From positions 144,800-208,799 of the forward strand of contig JBJXGV010000036.1 in the NCBI GenBank assembly GCA_046160485.1: a stretch of 64,000 nt of DNA. The letters run 5' to 3'. A model generated the notes under the pieces. The model saw only the letters and a list, made by a program, of their open reading frames with translations, was not told the DNA's origin and ran no database searches. The translations under genes were made by a program, and so were the position numbers. Shown here piece after piece: positions 16,021-25,136 of the stretch (position 1 is its first letter; every line of letters starts with the position of its first letter). The DNA comes from JBJXGV01 sp046160485 (lineage in GTDB: Bacteria > Orphanbacterota > Orphanbacteria > JBJXGV01).

Positions 16021-16946
16021 CGACGGCTTATCACATCCCGGCTCTGCTCGAAGCGGTGATCGAGTACATCGAGCCTCGGCCCGGGAAGAGATTGATCGAC
16101 TGTACGGTCGGCGGCGGTGGACACATGGAAGGGATGGCGCTTGGGATGGCGGGAGAGGGGCTGATCCTCGGTATTGATCGGGACCCCGAGGCGATCAACG
16201 CAGCGCAGACACGGCTGGCTTCCTTCGGGAACCTGGTCCGCTTCCGCTGCGGCCCCTTCTCCCGTCTGAAAGAGCTGGCAAACGGGGAGGGTGTCTCCGC
16301 CGCCGACGGAATTTTGTTCGACTTTGGAGTTTCGTTCGCGCAAATCGACCGCGCGGACCGGGGCCTAAGCTACCGAGCCGACGGGCCGCTCGACATGCGC
16401 ATGGATCCGTCGCGCGGAGAACCCGCGAGCGAATTGATCGCGCGCCTCACCGAGGCGGAGATCGCCGACATCCTGCACCGCTACGGCGACGAGCCGCGCG
16501 CGCGCGCCATCGCGCGGCAGATCGCTCGCGCGCCGCGCCGCCCGCGGACGACAGCCGAACTCGCCGCGCTCGTGATACGAGTCGCACCGCGTCCCCCCGA
16601 GAAAACCCTCTCCCGCGTTTTCCAAAGTTTTCGCATCTACATCAACCGCGAGATCGAAGAGATCGAAGAGGCGCTTCCCGCCGCGCTCGATCTGTTGGCG
16701 CCCGACGGCGTGCTCGTGACGATCGCTTATCACTCGCTCGAAGATTCCGTCGCGAAGACGTTTTTCCGAAACGAGGCGAAGGGCTGCATCTGCCCCCCGG
16801 GATTTCCGGAGTGCCGCTGCGAGCATTCGCCGCGCGTCGAACTGTTGACCCGGCGGGCCGTGAAGCCGTCGGAAGAGGAGGTGAGTCGAAACAGACGATC
16901 CCGGAGTGCCAGGCTGCGAGCAGCCAGGCGTCTCCGCAACTCATAA
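15900..16946 (+). CDS. rsmH: 16S rRNA (cytosine(1402)-N4)-methyltransferase RsmH
   Basis: 348 residues as annotated. SAM-binding motif DCTVGGGGHMEGM (family signature), FDFGVSFAQID, and the C-terminal YHSLEDSVAK...CSR-type segment identify RsmH (MraW). It methylates N4 of C1402 in the ribosomal P site. The core of the family begins at YHIPALLE, near 16031, but the only canonical in-frame start before it is TTG 15900, with GGAG 7 bases upstream, giving a 120-base overlap with mraZ and a roughly 40-residue Gly-rich extension. ATA at 16017 would fit family length but is a rare initiator. Confidence 0.93.
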   Translation: MAFDLEEGRVRGSHGVGPREGSGGVEPAKAAGSGTSGGGIATAYHIPALLEAVIEYIEPRPGKRLIDCTVGGGGHMEGMALGMAGEGLILGIDRDPEAINAAQTRLASFGNLVRFRCGPFSRLKELANGEGVSAADGILFDFGVSFAQIDRADRGLSYRADGPLDMRMDPSRGEPASELIARLTEAEIADILHRYGDEPRARAIARQIARAPRRPRTTAELAALVIRVAPRPPEKTLSRVFQSFRIYINREIEEIEEALPAALDLLAPDGVLVTIAYHSLEDSVAKTFFRNEAKGCICPPGFPECRCEHSPRVELLTRRAVKPSEEEVSRNRRSRSARLRAARRLRNS

Positions 16947-16971
16947 TCCATCACGCTTTCTGGGTGAAGCC

Positions 16972-17445
16972 ATGCGTTATCTCCCGCTTCGTTTCGTTGT
17001 TGGCTCTCGACTTCCGATCCCGTTTGCACCGTTCCGCGGGGTTGCCCGCCGCCTCTACGTCATCGTCGGATCGATCACACTCCTCGTCGTCACGCTCGTC
17101 ACCGGTATCTGGCAGAAGAATCAGATCGACGCGATTCTGCGAAGGATCGACGGCCTCGAGCGCGAACGGGGCGTACTCCTCGTCGAGATCGAGCAAGAAG
17201 AGATGGAGATCGCGCGACTGGCTTCGTACGACTGCATCGTCCCGCGCGCCGAGAACGAACTCGGGATGATCGTCATGGCGTCGAGCGAGCAGGCGTTTCT
17301 TCCTCTGACGGCGCCGATGCCGGAACCCGCGCCGCCGCTCGAAGGTCACCTGCAGCAGTTCGTCGCGTCGCTTTCGGGCGCGGTCGACTTCGTCCTGCCC
17401 GGAACATCGACGGCGAAGGAAAAAGAAGGCGAGTCGCGCGAGTGA
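16972..17445 (+). CDS. ftsL: Cell division protein FtsL
   Basis: 157 residues with the FtsL layout: short cytoplasmic basic N-terminus, one transmembrane helix (about 27-47), then a coiled coil (about 50-85, NQIDAILRRIDGLERER) ending in the NELGM segment typical of FtsL. The C-terminal Pro-rich tail (~60 residues) is longer than usual. It links FtsQ/FtsB with FtsW/FtsI at the septum. Identification rests on topology and position between rsmH and ftsI, since FtsL sequences are poorly conserved. Its TGA overlaps the GTG of ftsI. Confidence 0.85.
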   Translation: MRYLPLRFVVGSRLPIPFAPFRGVARRLYVIVGSITLLVVTLVTGIWQKNQIDAILRRIDGLERERGVLLVEIEQEEMEIARLASYDCIVPRAENELGMIVMASSEQAFLPLTAPMPEPAPPLEGHLQQFVASLSGAVDFVLPGTSTAKEKEGESRE

Positions 17446-19598
17446 ATCTCTTCGCGTCGCTGCGCGGGCCGAGCCGCAAGGGCGAGCGGCGCATCTTGTT
17501 CGTGTGCTGCGTCGGCTCCGTCGCGCTCGCGTGGGTCGTCGCGCGTCTCTGGGAGATTCAGATTGCACGCGCCGACGAGTACGCCGCGCGCGCGCGCGAG
17601 CAATACGAGGATCGCGTCGAGATCCTCCCGGACCGCGGGCGCATTCTCGATCGCTATGGCGATCCGCTCGCGGTGAGCGTCGAGCGCGCCGACGTGCTCG
17701 CGTACCCGCGCTGGGTCGCGGAACCCGCCGCCGTCGCCGCGACGCTCGCGCGATTCATCGACACGCCGGTCGATCGCATCGAAGAGATGCTGACCTCGGG
17801 AAAGGGGTTTCAGCGCATCAAGCGCGAGGCGACGGTCGAGGTCGGCATCGCGATCGATAGCCTCAACCTGCCGGGGATCGATGTCGCGCAGGGAAAGAAA
17901 CGAATCTATCCCGCCGGTGATTGTCTCGCGGAGGTCGTCGGAAAGACCGACACCGAGCAGAAGGGAATCGAGGGGATCGAGCTTTCGTACGACAAGCTGC
18001 TGCAGGGGCAAAGCGGCTACCGTTACCTCCAGAAGGTGAACCACGGGCGCTCGCAGCCGAACATGCGTTGGGGCGAGTCGCCGCCAAAGCCGGGCGAGTC
18101 GGTGGTGCTGACGATCGACACGCGGCTACAGCGCATCGTGAAATACGAACTCGACCGCACCGTTGCGCATCACCGCGCGAAGAAGGGGCTCGCGGTGGCG
18201 CTCGATCCGAACACGGGCGAGATTCTCTCCATGGCGGCATCGTGCGGCGCGGAGGAGGCTCGCGCTTCGACGGCCTCGACCCTCAATCTCATCACCGGAA
18301 TGCAGTTCGAGCCGGGATCCACGTTCAAGCTCGTCCCGTACGGCGCGGCGCTCGAGCACGCGCTCTTCCGGCGCAGCGACCTGATCGACGCGGAGGGCGG
18401 TACCGCGCACGTCGGCAGCCGTACCGTGCGGGATGTCGAGCACCTCGGGCTCGTCACGCTCGATGACGCGTTCATTCATTCGTCGAACGTCTGCGCGGCG
18501 AAGGTCGGTCTGGCGGTCGGTGACGAGCGCTTCTACCGGATGGCGCGCGCGTTTGGATTCGGTACGCGCACGGGTGTCGACTTCCCCGGCGAGGTGAGCG
18601 GATCGCTCCCGAGGCCGCGCAATTTCTCGTCGACGACGCTGGCCACGCTCTCGTTCGGATACGAGGTCAACGTGACGGCGCTGCAGCTAGCGTGTGCGTA
18701 CGCAGCCGTCGCGAACGGCGGCATTCTCTACGAGCCGCATATCGTGAAGAAGATCGTCAACGCGAAAGGAAAGACGGTTCGCGAGGCGCCTGTTCGTCCG
18801 GTCAGGCGCGTCGTCTCCGAAGACACCGCGCGCATCCTGCGCGAGTTGATGCAGGGCGTCGTCGCCGAGGGGACTGCGAAGGGTGCGTTCCTCGATCGAT
18901 GGGCGATCGCCGGCAAGACGGGAACCGCGAAGAAGACACGGGAAGGCGCGCGCGGGTACGACAACCGTTACGTCGCGTCGTTCGCAGGGTTTTTCCCCGC
19001 GTGGGATCCGAAGCTCGTACTTGTCGTTGTGATCGACGAGCCGCGGGAGGGCGAGTACTACGGCGGCGCTGTCGCCGCACCCGCTTTTCGCGAAATGGTG
19101 AGCCGGATCGTGAGCACCGCTTCGATTCCGATCGTCCCCGAGAACGATCGCCTCGTGGGACCGGAGCCGAAGTGGACAGCGAAGAACGCGTGGGACGGAT
19201 TTCTCAACGAGCGCGAAGGCGTGCGGGACCGCGAACGCGCGAAGTCGCTCGCGCAGTCGATCGCGCGAGCGGATTCGGCGGCGATCGCGGCGGTGGAGGC
19301 GAACCCCGACACGAGCGCGCGCGAAGAGTCGATGCGGCTTGCGCTCGCGGGGAGCCCGGTTCCCGACGTGACGGGCATGACGGTACGCCGCGCGATGTCG
19401 CTCCTGGCGGATCGCGGACACGAGGTGCAGGTGCGCGGGCGCGGCGTGGTGATCGAACAAATACCGGCGGCGGGATCTCGCGCGGAGCAGGGGAGCGTCG
19501 TCGTCATCGTCGCGGATCCTCACGCGAACGACACGGCGCCGGCGCCGATGGCGGTGCCCGCGTCGGTTCGGCCACGGCCGCTTCGGAGCGGCAGGTGA
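17442..19598 (+). CDS. ftsI: Septal transpeptidase FtsI (PBP3) with PASTA domain
   Basis: 718 residues: N-terminal transmembrane helix (about 20-38), PBP dimerisation domain, transpeptidase domain with the catalytic Ser293 in STFK, SSN at 347-349 and KTG at 492-494, and a C-terminal PASTA domain (about 650-705, beginning VPDVTGMTVRRAM). It cross-links septal peptidoglycan. A PASTA domain on the cluster-encoded FtsI is common in Gram-positives and several FCB lineages but absent from E. coli FtsI. GTG 17442 overlaps the ftsL stop (GTGA). Confidence 0.95.
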   Translation: MNLFASLRGPSRKGERRILFVCCVGSVALAWVVARLWEIQIARADEYAARAREQYEDRVEILPDRGRILDRYGDPLAVSVERADVLAYPRWVAEPAAVAATLARFIDTPVDRIEEMLTSGKGFQRIKREATVEVGIAIDSLNLPGIDVAQGKKRIYPAGDCLAEVVGKTDTEQKGIEGIELSYDKLLQGQSGYRYLQKVNHGRSQPNMRWGESPPKPGESVVLTIDTRLQRIVKYELDRTVAHHRAKKGLAVALDPNTGEILSMAASCGAEEARASTASTLNLITGMQFEPGSTFKLVPYGAALEHALFRRSDLIDAEGGTAHVGSRTVRDVEHLGLVTLDDAFIHSSNVCAAKVGLAVGDERFYRMARAFGFGTRTGVDFPGEVSGSLPRPRNFSSTTLATLSFGYEVNVTALQLACAYAAVANGGILYEPHIVKKIVNAKGKTVREAPVRPVRRVVSEDTARILRELMQGVVAEGTAKGAFLDRWAIAGKTGTAKKTREGARGYDNRYVASFAGFFPAWDPKLVLVVVIDEPREGEYYGGAVAAPAFREMVSRIVSTASIPIVPENDRLVGPEPKWTAKNAWDGFLNEREGVRDRERAKSLAQSIARADSAAIAAVEANPDTSAREESMRLALAGSPVPDVTGMTVRRAMSLLADRGHEVQVRGRGVVIEQIPAAGSRAEQGSVVVIVADPHANDTAPAPMAVPASVRPRPLRSGR

Positions 19599-19603
19599 GC
19601 ACG

Positions 19604-21184
19604 ATGACGAGCGCGCGCGAAATGACGCTCCACGATGCGGCCGCGCTCGCCGCGGGTGCGCGAATCGAGCGTGGCGCCGGCGGTGGAAACGCCTCGAACG
19701 GCGATGGGGCGCTTGTGATTCGCGGGCTCGCCTTCGATTCACGCATCGTTCAGCCTGGAGATCTCTTCTTCGCGGTTCCCGGATTTAAGGTCGACGGTTC
19801 GGAGTTTGTTGCGGAGGCGGTGGCTCGTGGGGCGGTGGCGGTCGTGGCGGAGGGACCGGTGGCGACACCGGTCCCGCGCCTCCGTGTTTCTAACGTTCGC
19901 GATGCGATGGGCCGCATCGCGGCGCGTTTCTTCGGTGATCCATCGCGTGAACTCCTCGGCATCGGCGCGACGGGGACGAACGGCAAGACAACGACGATCG
20001 CGATCTGCGCGGCGATTCTCGCAGCCGCGGCGCGCGCGCCCGGAGTGATGGGTACGCTGACGTATCGGGTGGGAACGCGCGAGGAGAAGGCGCCGCGCAC
20101 GACGCCCGAGGCGATCGATCTGCATCGCATGCTGCGGGGCATGGTCGATGCCGGGAACGCGAGTTTTGCGATGGAGATCTCGTCGCACGCGATCGCGCTC
20201 GGCCGCGTCACGGGGCTCGCCCTCGAAGCGATGATCTTCACGAACATGTCGCGCGATCACCTCGACTTTCACGGAACGATGGAGGCGTACTACGAAACGA
20301 AGCGGCGGTTCTTCCGCCGCGCGGATCTCGCGGCATTGAATGCGAGCGTCACGCGCGCCGTCATCAACATCGACGACGCGTATGGGCAGCGGCTCGCGCG
20401 CGAGACCGATCTGCCGCTTACCACGTTCGGGCGCGCGCGCGATGCCACGGTGCGTGTCGAGGCGATCGAAGAGACGCTTTCTGGGAGTCGCCTGCGCGTC
20501 GCGGCGCCGCGCGGGGGATTCGAGTTTTGGCTGCCGCTTCCCGGCCGCTTCCACCAGGAGAATGCGCTTGCCGCGATCGCGGCCGCCGAGGCGCTCGAAC
20601 TTCCGCGGAGCGCGGTCGTCAGCGCGCTCGAGACGGTCGCGACGGTGCCGGGGCGATTTCAGCTTATCGAAAGTACGCTCGGGATCTCGGTTATCGTCGA
20701 TTACGCGCACTCGCCAGACGGGCTCTCTTCGCTGCTCCGGGCGGTGCGCCCGCTCGCGCCGCGCCGCGTGATCACGCTTTTCGGCTGCGGCGGCGACCGC
20801 GATCGCGGCAAGCGGCCACTCATGGGCGCCGCCGCGGGCGAAGGCTCCGATTTCGTCGTGCTGACGTCCGACAACCCGCGCAACGAGGAACCCGGCGCGA
20901 TCATCGCGGAGGCGGAAGCGGGGCTCCTCCCGACGGGGACAGCCTACGTCGTCTGCGAGGATCGTCGCCGCGCCATCGCGACGGCTCTCGACGAGGCGGC
21001 GCCAGGCGACACGGTGATCCTCGCGGGAAAAGGACACGAGGAGTACCAGGAGATTCGCGGCGTGCGTACGCCGTTTCAGGATGCCGAGATCGTCACGGCG
21101 CTCCTGCGGGAGCGCGAGGCGTTGGCCAGGGAGCGTGCGGCGCGAGAGGAGCGGAACCATCAGCGCGGCGACCGGCGGAGTTAG
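19604..21184 (+). CDS. murE: UDP-MurNAc-tripeptide synthetase MurE
   Basis: 526 residues. Mur ligase ATP motif GATGTNGKTT (121-130), carbamylated-Lys segment YYETKRRFF, and DNPR in LTSDNPRNEEP, the motif that selects meso-diaminopimelate as the third residue. This implies a DAP-type peptidoglycan. ATG 19604 has AGGTGA 5 bases upstream; GTG 19595 (overlapping the ftsI stop as GTGA) is an in-frame alternative. The C-terminus has a 20-residue charged Arg/Glu tail beyond the usual end. Confidence 0.95.
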   Translation: MTSAREMTLHDAAALAAGARIERGAGGGNASNGDGALVIRGLAFDSRIVQPGDLFFAVPGFKVDGSEFVAEAVARGAVAVVAEGPVATPVPRLRVSNVRDAMGRIAARFFGDPSRELLGIGATGTNGKTTTIAICAAILAAAARAPGVMGTLTYRVGTREEKAPRTTPEAIDLHRMLRGMVDAGNASFAMEISSHAIALGRVTGLALEAMIFTNMSRDHLDFHGTMEAYYETKRRFFRRADLAALNASVTRAVINIDDAYGQRLARETDLPLTTFGRARDATVRVEAIEETLSGSRLRVAAPRGGFEFWLPLPGRFHQENALAAIAAAEALELPRSAVVSALETVATVPGRFQLIESTLGISVIVDYAHSPDGLSSLLRAVRPLAPRRVITLFGCGGDRDRGKRPLMGAAAGEGSDFVVLTSDNPRNEEPGAIIAEAEAGLLPTGTAYVVCEDRRRAIATALDEAAPGDTVILAGKGHEEYQEIRGVRTPFQDAEIVTALLREREALARERAAREERNHQRGDRRS

Positions 21185-21188
21185 CGCG

Positions 21189-22595
21189 ATGAGATCGCTC
21201 GAAGAGCTGGCGCTCGCCGTCGGCGGACGCGTGATGCGCTGCGCCGAGGGCGCGGCCTCGGGCGTCAGCATCGATTCGCGAACGCTGCGCGCGGGCGATC
21301 TCTTCTTTGCGCTGAAGGGTCCGAACTTCGACGGTCACCGGTTTCTCGGCAGCGCGTACGCGAGCGGCGCGTGGGGCGCCGTCGTCGAGGATGCGGCCGC
21401 GAACGCGGCAGCGGCCGGCACCCAGAGCGGCGCGCTCATCGCCGTCGACGACACGACGCGCGCGCTCCAGGAGATGGCGCGCGCGCGCCGCGCCGAGTTC
21501 GACTCTCCCTTCGTCGCGGTCACCGGTTCTCTCGGCAAGACCACGAACAAGGAAATGATCGCGCACGTCCTCGGCTCGCGTTTCCGCGTCATGAAGTCGG
21601 AGGGGAACCTGAACAACCATCTCGGGATTCCGCTCACGCTTCTGCGCGCGTCCGAGGATTCGGACGTCGCGGTTTTCGAGCTGGCGATGACGGAACTCGG
21701 CGAGATTCGGTTTCTCGCCGAGATGGTTCGCCCGGCCATCGGTGTCGTGACGAACGTCGCGGAGGTCCACCTCGAGAGCATGGGGAGCCTCGAGGCGATC
21801 GCCCGCGCGAAGTCCGAGCTCGTCGAGGCGCTTCCCGCGGACGGATACGCGCTCCTCAACTGGGACGACCCGCGCGTTCGCGCAATGGCGCCAAGTAGCC
21901 GTGCGCAAGTTCTCTCGTACGGACTCGGCGAAGGCGCGCGTTTGCGCGCGCACAGCGTGGAGATCGACGACACCGGCACGGTCTTTACGATCGATGGCGG
22001 CGGGTCGGTGCGTATTCCGGTGTGGGGGCGCCATCTCGTGTACGCCGCCCTCGCCGCGATCGGCTGCGCCGAACTCCTCGGCGTTCCCGCGCAGGAATCG
22101 CGCGATCGCCTGGCCCGCTTCCGCCCGCTCGCCGGGCGCAGCGCCTTTCGCCCGCTCGGCGCGGTGCGCCTCCTCGACGACAGCTACAACGCGAGCCCCG
22201 CGTCCGTACGCGCGGCCGTGCTTGCGCTCTGCGATCGTCCCGGCGCCGCGTCGCGCGTCGTCGCGCTCGGCGACATGCTCGAGCTCGGCGAGCGCGCGGA
22301 AGCGCTCCACGCCGAACTCGGCGAATTCATCGCGCAGCAGCCGATCGATTTGTTGCTGCTTTACGGTCCGCTCTCCGAGGCGACGCGCCGCGGCGCGCTT
22401 GCGGCCGGACTTCCCGCCACGCGCGCGATTCATTTCGCGACTCGCGAGGCGCTGGCCGCCGCGCTCCGCGATCGTCTCCAGCCTCGGGACCATCTCCTCG
22501 TGAAGGGCTCGCGCGGCATGGCGATGGAAAAAGTGATCGCTCTCATCGAGAGCGATCTTCCCGCCGCGATCCGCGCGCCGGGCGGGGAAGCGTAG
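21189..22595 (+). CDS. murF: UDP-MurNAc-tripeptide-D-Ala-D-Ala ligase MurF
   Basis: 468 residues with the N-terminal MurE/MurF domain (IDSRTLRAGDLFFAL), ATP loop TGSLGKTTNKEM, EGNLNNHLGIPLTLL, and the C-terminal ligase domain with DDSYNASPASVRAA. It adds D-Ala-D-Ala to the UDP-MurNAc-tripeptide. No ddl gene accompanies it in this cluster. ATG 21189 lies 4 bases after the murE stop with GGAG 8 bases upstream. Confidence 0.95.
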   Translation: MRSLEELALAVGGRVMRCAEGAASGVSIDSRTLRAGDLFFALKGPNFDGHRFLGSAYASGAWGAVVEDAAANAAAAGTQSGALIAVDDTTRALQEMARARRAEFDSPFVAVTGSLGKTTNKEMIAHVLGSRFRVMKSEGNLNNHLGIPLTLLRASEDSDVAVFELAMTELGEIRFLAEMVRPAIGVVTNVAEVHLESMGSLEAIARAKSELVEALPADGYALLNWDDPRVRAMAPSSRAQVLSYGLGEGARLRAHSVEIDDTGTVFTIDGGGSVRIPVWGRHLVYAALAAIGCAELLGVPAQESRDRLARFRPLAGRSAFRPLGAVRLLDDSYNASPASVRAAVLALCDRPGAASRVVALGDMLELGERAEALHAELGEFIAQQPIDLLLLYGPLSEATRRGALAAGLPATRAIHFATREALAAALRDRLQPRDHLLVKGSRGMAMEKVIALIESDLPAAIRAPGGEA

Positions 22596-23680
22596 TGCTC
22601 TACTACCTCCTCTATCCGCTGCATCAGGAGTTTTCCGTTCTCAATGTTTTTCGCTACATCACGTTCCGTGCCGCGTACGCGACGATTACCGCGCTTCTTA
22701 TTTCGTTTCTTCTCGGGCCGCCGCTCATCCGCTACCTGCGCAACAAACTCGTGCTGCAGCGCATTCGCGAGGAAGGCCCCGAGTCGCATCAGAAAAAAAC
22801 GGGCACGCCGACGATGGGCGGGCTGCTCATCCTCCTGTCGATTCTCGTGCCGACGTTTCTCTGGGCTGACCTGCGCAACCAGTACGTCTTGCTCCTGCTC
22901 GGGAGCACGGTGTGGCTCGGCGCGATCGGATTTCTCGACGACTACCTCAAGGTCGTGAAGAAGGCGCCGAAGGGTCTCATCGGGCGATACAAACTCGCGG
23001 GGCAATTCGCGCTCGGCATCGTCGTCGGCCTGATCCTCTACGCGAATCCGCCCGGCGCCGGCATGGAAGCGAGAACGTCGATCCCGTTCTTCAAGAACGT
23101 GTTTCTGAGCCTCGGGATTTTCTTTCCGCTCTTCGTGATGTTCGTGATCACGGGCGCGTCGAACGCGGTGAATCTCACGGACGGACTCGATGGCCTCGCG
23201 ACGGGGCTTCTCGCGCTCGCTTTTTCGGCCTTCGCGGGGATGACGTACTTGAGTGGCCACGCGAAATTCGCCGCCTATCTCAACATTCCGTTCATCGAGG
23301 GTGCCGGCGAGCTGACGATTTTCTGCGGGGCCGCGATCGGCGCCTCGCTCGGGTTTCTCTGGTACAACGCGCATCCCGCCGAGGTCTTCATGGGAGACAC
23401 GGGATCGCTTCCGCTCGGCGGCGCGCTCGCAATCGTCGCGGCGTGCATCAAAATGGAGTTTCTTCTCGCGGTCGTCGGCGGCGTCTTCGTGATCGAAGCG
23501 CTTTCGGTGATCATCCAGGTCGCCTCGTATCGATTGCGCGGCCGCCGCGTTTTCAAAATGGCGCCGATTCACCATCACTTCGAGCTGTCGAACTGGTCCG
23601 AAACAAAAGTCGTCGTGCGCTTCTGGATCGTGGCGATTTTGCTGGCGCTTCTTTCACTCTCCACGTTAAAGCTAAGGTGA
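22595..23680 (+). CDS. mraY: Phospho-MurNAc-pentapeptide transferase MraY
   Basis: 361 residues with about ten transmembrane helices, the usual MraY length. Signatures: KKTGTPTMGG, GFLDDYLKV, NLTDGLDGLATG, GDTGSLPLGG and the cytoplasmic APIHHHFE loop. It transfers phospho-MurNAc-pentapeptide to undecaprenyl phosphate to form lipid I. The GTG at 22595 shares one base with the murF stop (TAGTG). Confidence 0.96.
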   Translation: MLYYLLYPLHQEFSVLNVFRYITFRAAYATITALLISFLLGPPLIRYLRNKLVLQRIREEGPESHQKKTGTPTMGGLLILLSILVPTFLWADLRNQYVLLLLGSTVWLGAIGFLDDYLKVVKKAPKGLIGRYKLAGQFALGIVVGLILYANPPGAGMEARTSIPFFKNVFLSLGIFFPLFVMFVITGASNAVNLTDGLDGLATGLLALAFSAFAGMTYLSGHAKFAAYLNIPFIEGAGELTIFCGAAIGASLGFLWYNAHPAEVFMGDTGSLPLGGALAIVAACIKMEFLLAVVGGVFVIEALSVIIQVASYRLRGRRVFKMAPIHHHFELSNWSETKVVVRFWIVAILLALLSLSTLKLR

Positions 23681-23687
23681 CGATCGA

Positions 23688-25136
23688 GTGGCATCTCGCG
23701 GCGGAGTGGCGGTGATGGCGGCGGAGGATTCGGGGTTGGGCGGGTTCGTGTCTACGGGCGTGGAAGGCCTCCAGGGAAAGCGGGTCGTCGTGCTCGGTTT
23801 GTCGCGCAGCGGCGCGGCGGCGATCGATCTGCTTCTTGATTCGGGCGCGCGGGTTCTCGGGACCGACTCGCGCACCGAGGAGGCCTTCGGCGCCGACGCG
23901 CGTGCGTGGCGCGATCGCGGCGCGACGCTCTCGCTCGGCGCGAATCCCACCGACCTCGCCGCCGGGGCCGATCTGATCGTCACGAGCCCCGGAATTTCCG
24001 CGCGGCACCCGCTTCTCGCCGCGGCGCGCGATCGCGGCATTCCCGTTTGGAGCGAGCTCGAACTCGGCGCGCGTGCAGCGCGCGCGCTCATCGTGGCGCT
24101 GACCGGCACGAACGGCAAGACGACAGCGACGCACATGACGGGCGCGATTTTTTCGGCCGCGGGGTTTCCGTCGGCGATCGCGGGAAACGTCGGCTACCCG
24201 CTCAGCCGCGCGGCGCGAGAAGTCCCCGCGAGCGGACGTCTCGCCGTCGAAGTATCGAGCTATCAACTCGAGTGGACGGAGGAGTTTCATCCGCGCGTTG
24301 CGGTGATCTTGAACCTCACCCCCGATCATCTCGAGCGCCACGGCGACTTCGAGGGTTACCGGCGCGCGAAAGGCCGCATCTTCGAGCGGATGACCGCCGA
24401 CGATACGCTCGTGCTCGTGGCGGACGACGCGGCGCTCGACGCGTATCGGCGCGAGGCGCGCTGCCGGATTCTCGACGTGAGCGCGGTGCGCCGCGTCGAG
24501 CGCGGCACGTGGCTCGAAGCGGGACGCCTCTGGGCGCGGCTCGACGAGCGTGAGGCCGCGCCGATTCTCGACGCCGCCGAGCTGCGCGTGCCCGGTGCGC
24601 ACAACGTGACGAACGCGCTCGCCGCCGCCGCGGCCACGCTCGCCGCGGGCGCGCCGCTCGAAGCCGTCCGCGGGGCGCTCGCGCGCTTCGAGAGCCTGCC
24701 GCATCGCCTCGAGCCGGTCGCCGAAGTGAACGGCGTGCGTCTGGTCAACGATTCGAAGTCGACCAATGTCGACTCGCTTCTCGTCGCGTTACGCTCGTAC
24801 TCACGGCCGGTCGTGTTGATCGCAGGCGGCCGCGACAAAGAGACGCCTCTCGGCGAGGTCGCCGCCCTCCTGCGCGAACGTGCGCGCGGGGCGGTCCTCA
24901 TCGGCGAAGCGGCGGATCGTTTCGAGGCCGCGTTCCGAGATGCGACGACCACGCTACGCGCCGATTCGCTGGAATCCGCGACGCGCGCCGCGCTCGACCT
25001 TGCGCAGCCGGGCGACACGATCCTTCTTTCGCCCGCGTGCGCGAGCTTCGACATGTTCCGCGACTACGAACATCGCGGAGACGCATTCCGCGAGATCGCT
25101 TGCCGCATCGCAGCGGAAAGGAGCAAGCCGTCATGA
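23688..25136 (+). CDS. murD: UDP-MurNAc-L-alanine:D-glutamate ligase MurD
   Basis: 482 residues. N-terminal Rossmann segment VVVLGLSRSGAAA, ATP loop TGTNGKTTATH, EVSSYQLEW, NLTPDHLERHG, and C-terminal VNDSKSTNVDS typical of MurD. It adds D-Glu to UDP-MurNAc-L-Ala. GTG 23688 is supported by AAGGTGA 7 bases upstream; the in-frame ATG 23715 would remove nine residues. The TGA overlaps the ftsW ATG (ATGA). Confidence 0.95.
   Translation: MASRGGVAVMAAEDSGLGGFVSTGVEGLQGKRVVVLGLSRSGAAAIDLLLDSGARVLGTDSRTEEAFGADARAWRDRGATLSLGANPTDLAAGADLIVTSPGISARHPLLAAARDRGIPVWSELELGARAARALIVALTGTNGKTTATHMTGAIFSAAGFPSAIAGNVGYPLSRAAREVPASGRLAVEVSSYQLEWTEEFHPRVAVILNLTPDHLERHGDFEGYRRAKGRIFERMTADDTLVLVADDAALDAYRREARCRILDVSAVRRVERGTWLEAGRLWARLDEREAAPILDAAELRVPGAHNVTNALAAAAATLAAGAPLEAVRGALARFESLPHRLEPVAEVNGVRLVNDSKSTNVDSLLVALRSYSRPVVLIAGGRDKETPLGEVAALLRERARGAVLIGEAADRFEAAFRDATTTLRADSLESATRAALDLAQPGDTILLSPACASFDMFRDYEHRGDAFREIACRIAAERSKPS

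Noticed and set aside
18692..19603. Open frame in front of murE overlapping ftsI
   Set aside because: It is a shadow of the ftsI coding frame; MurE similarity begins at 19604.
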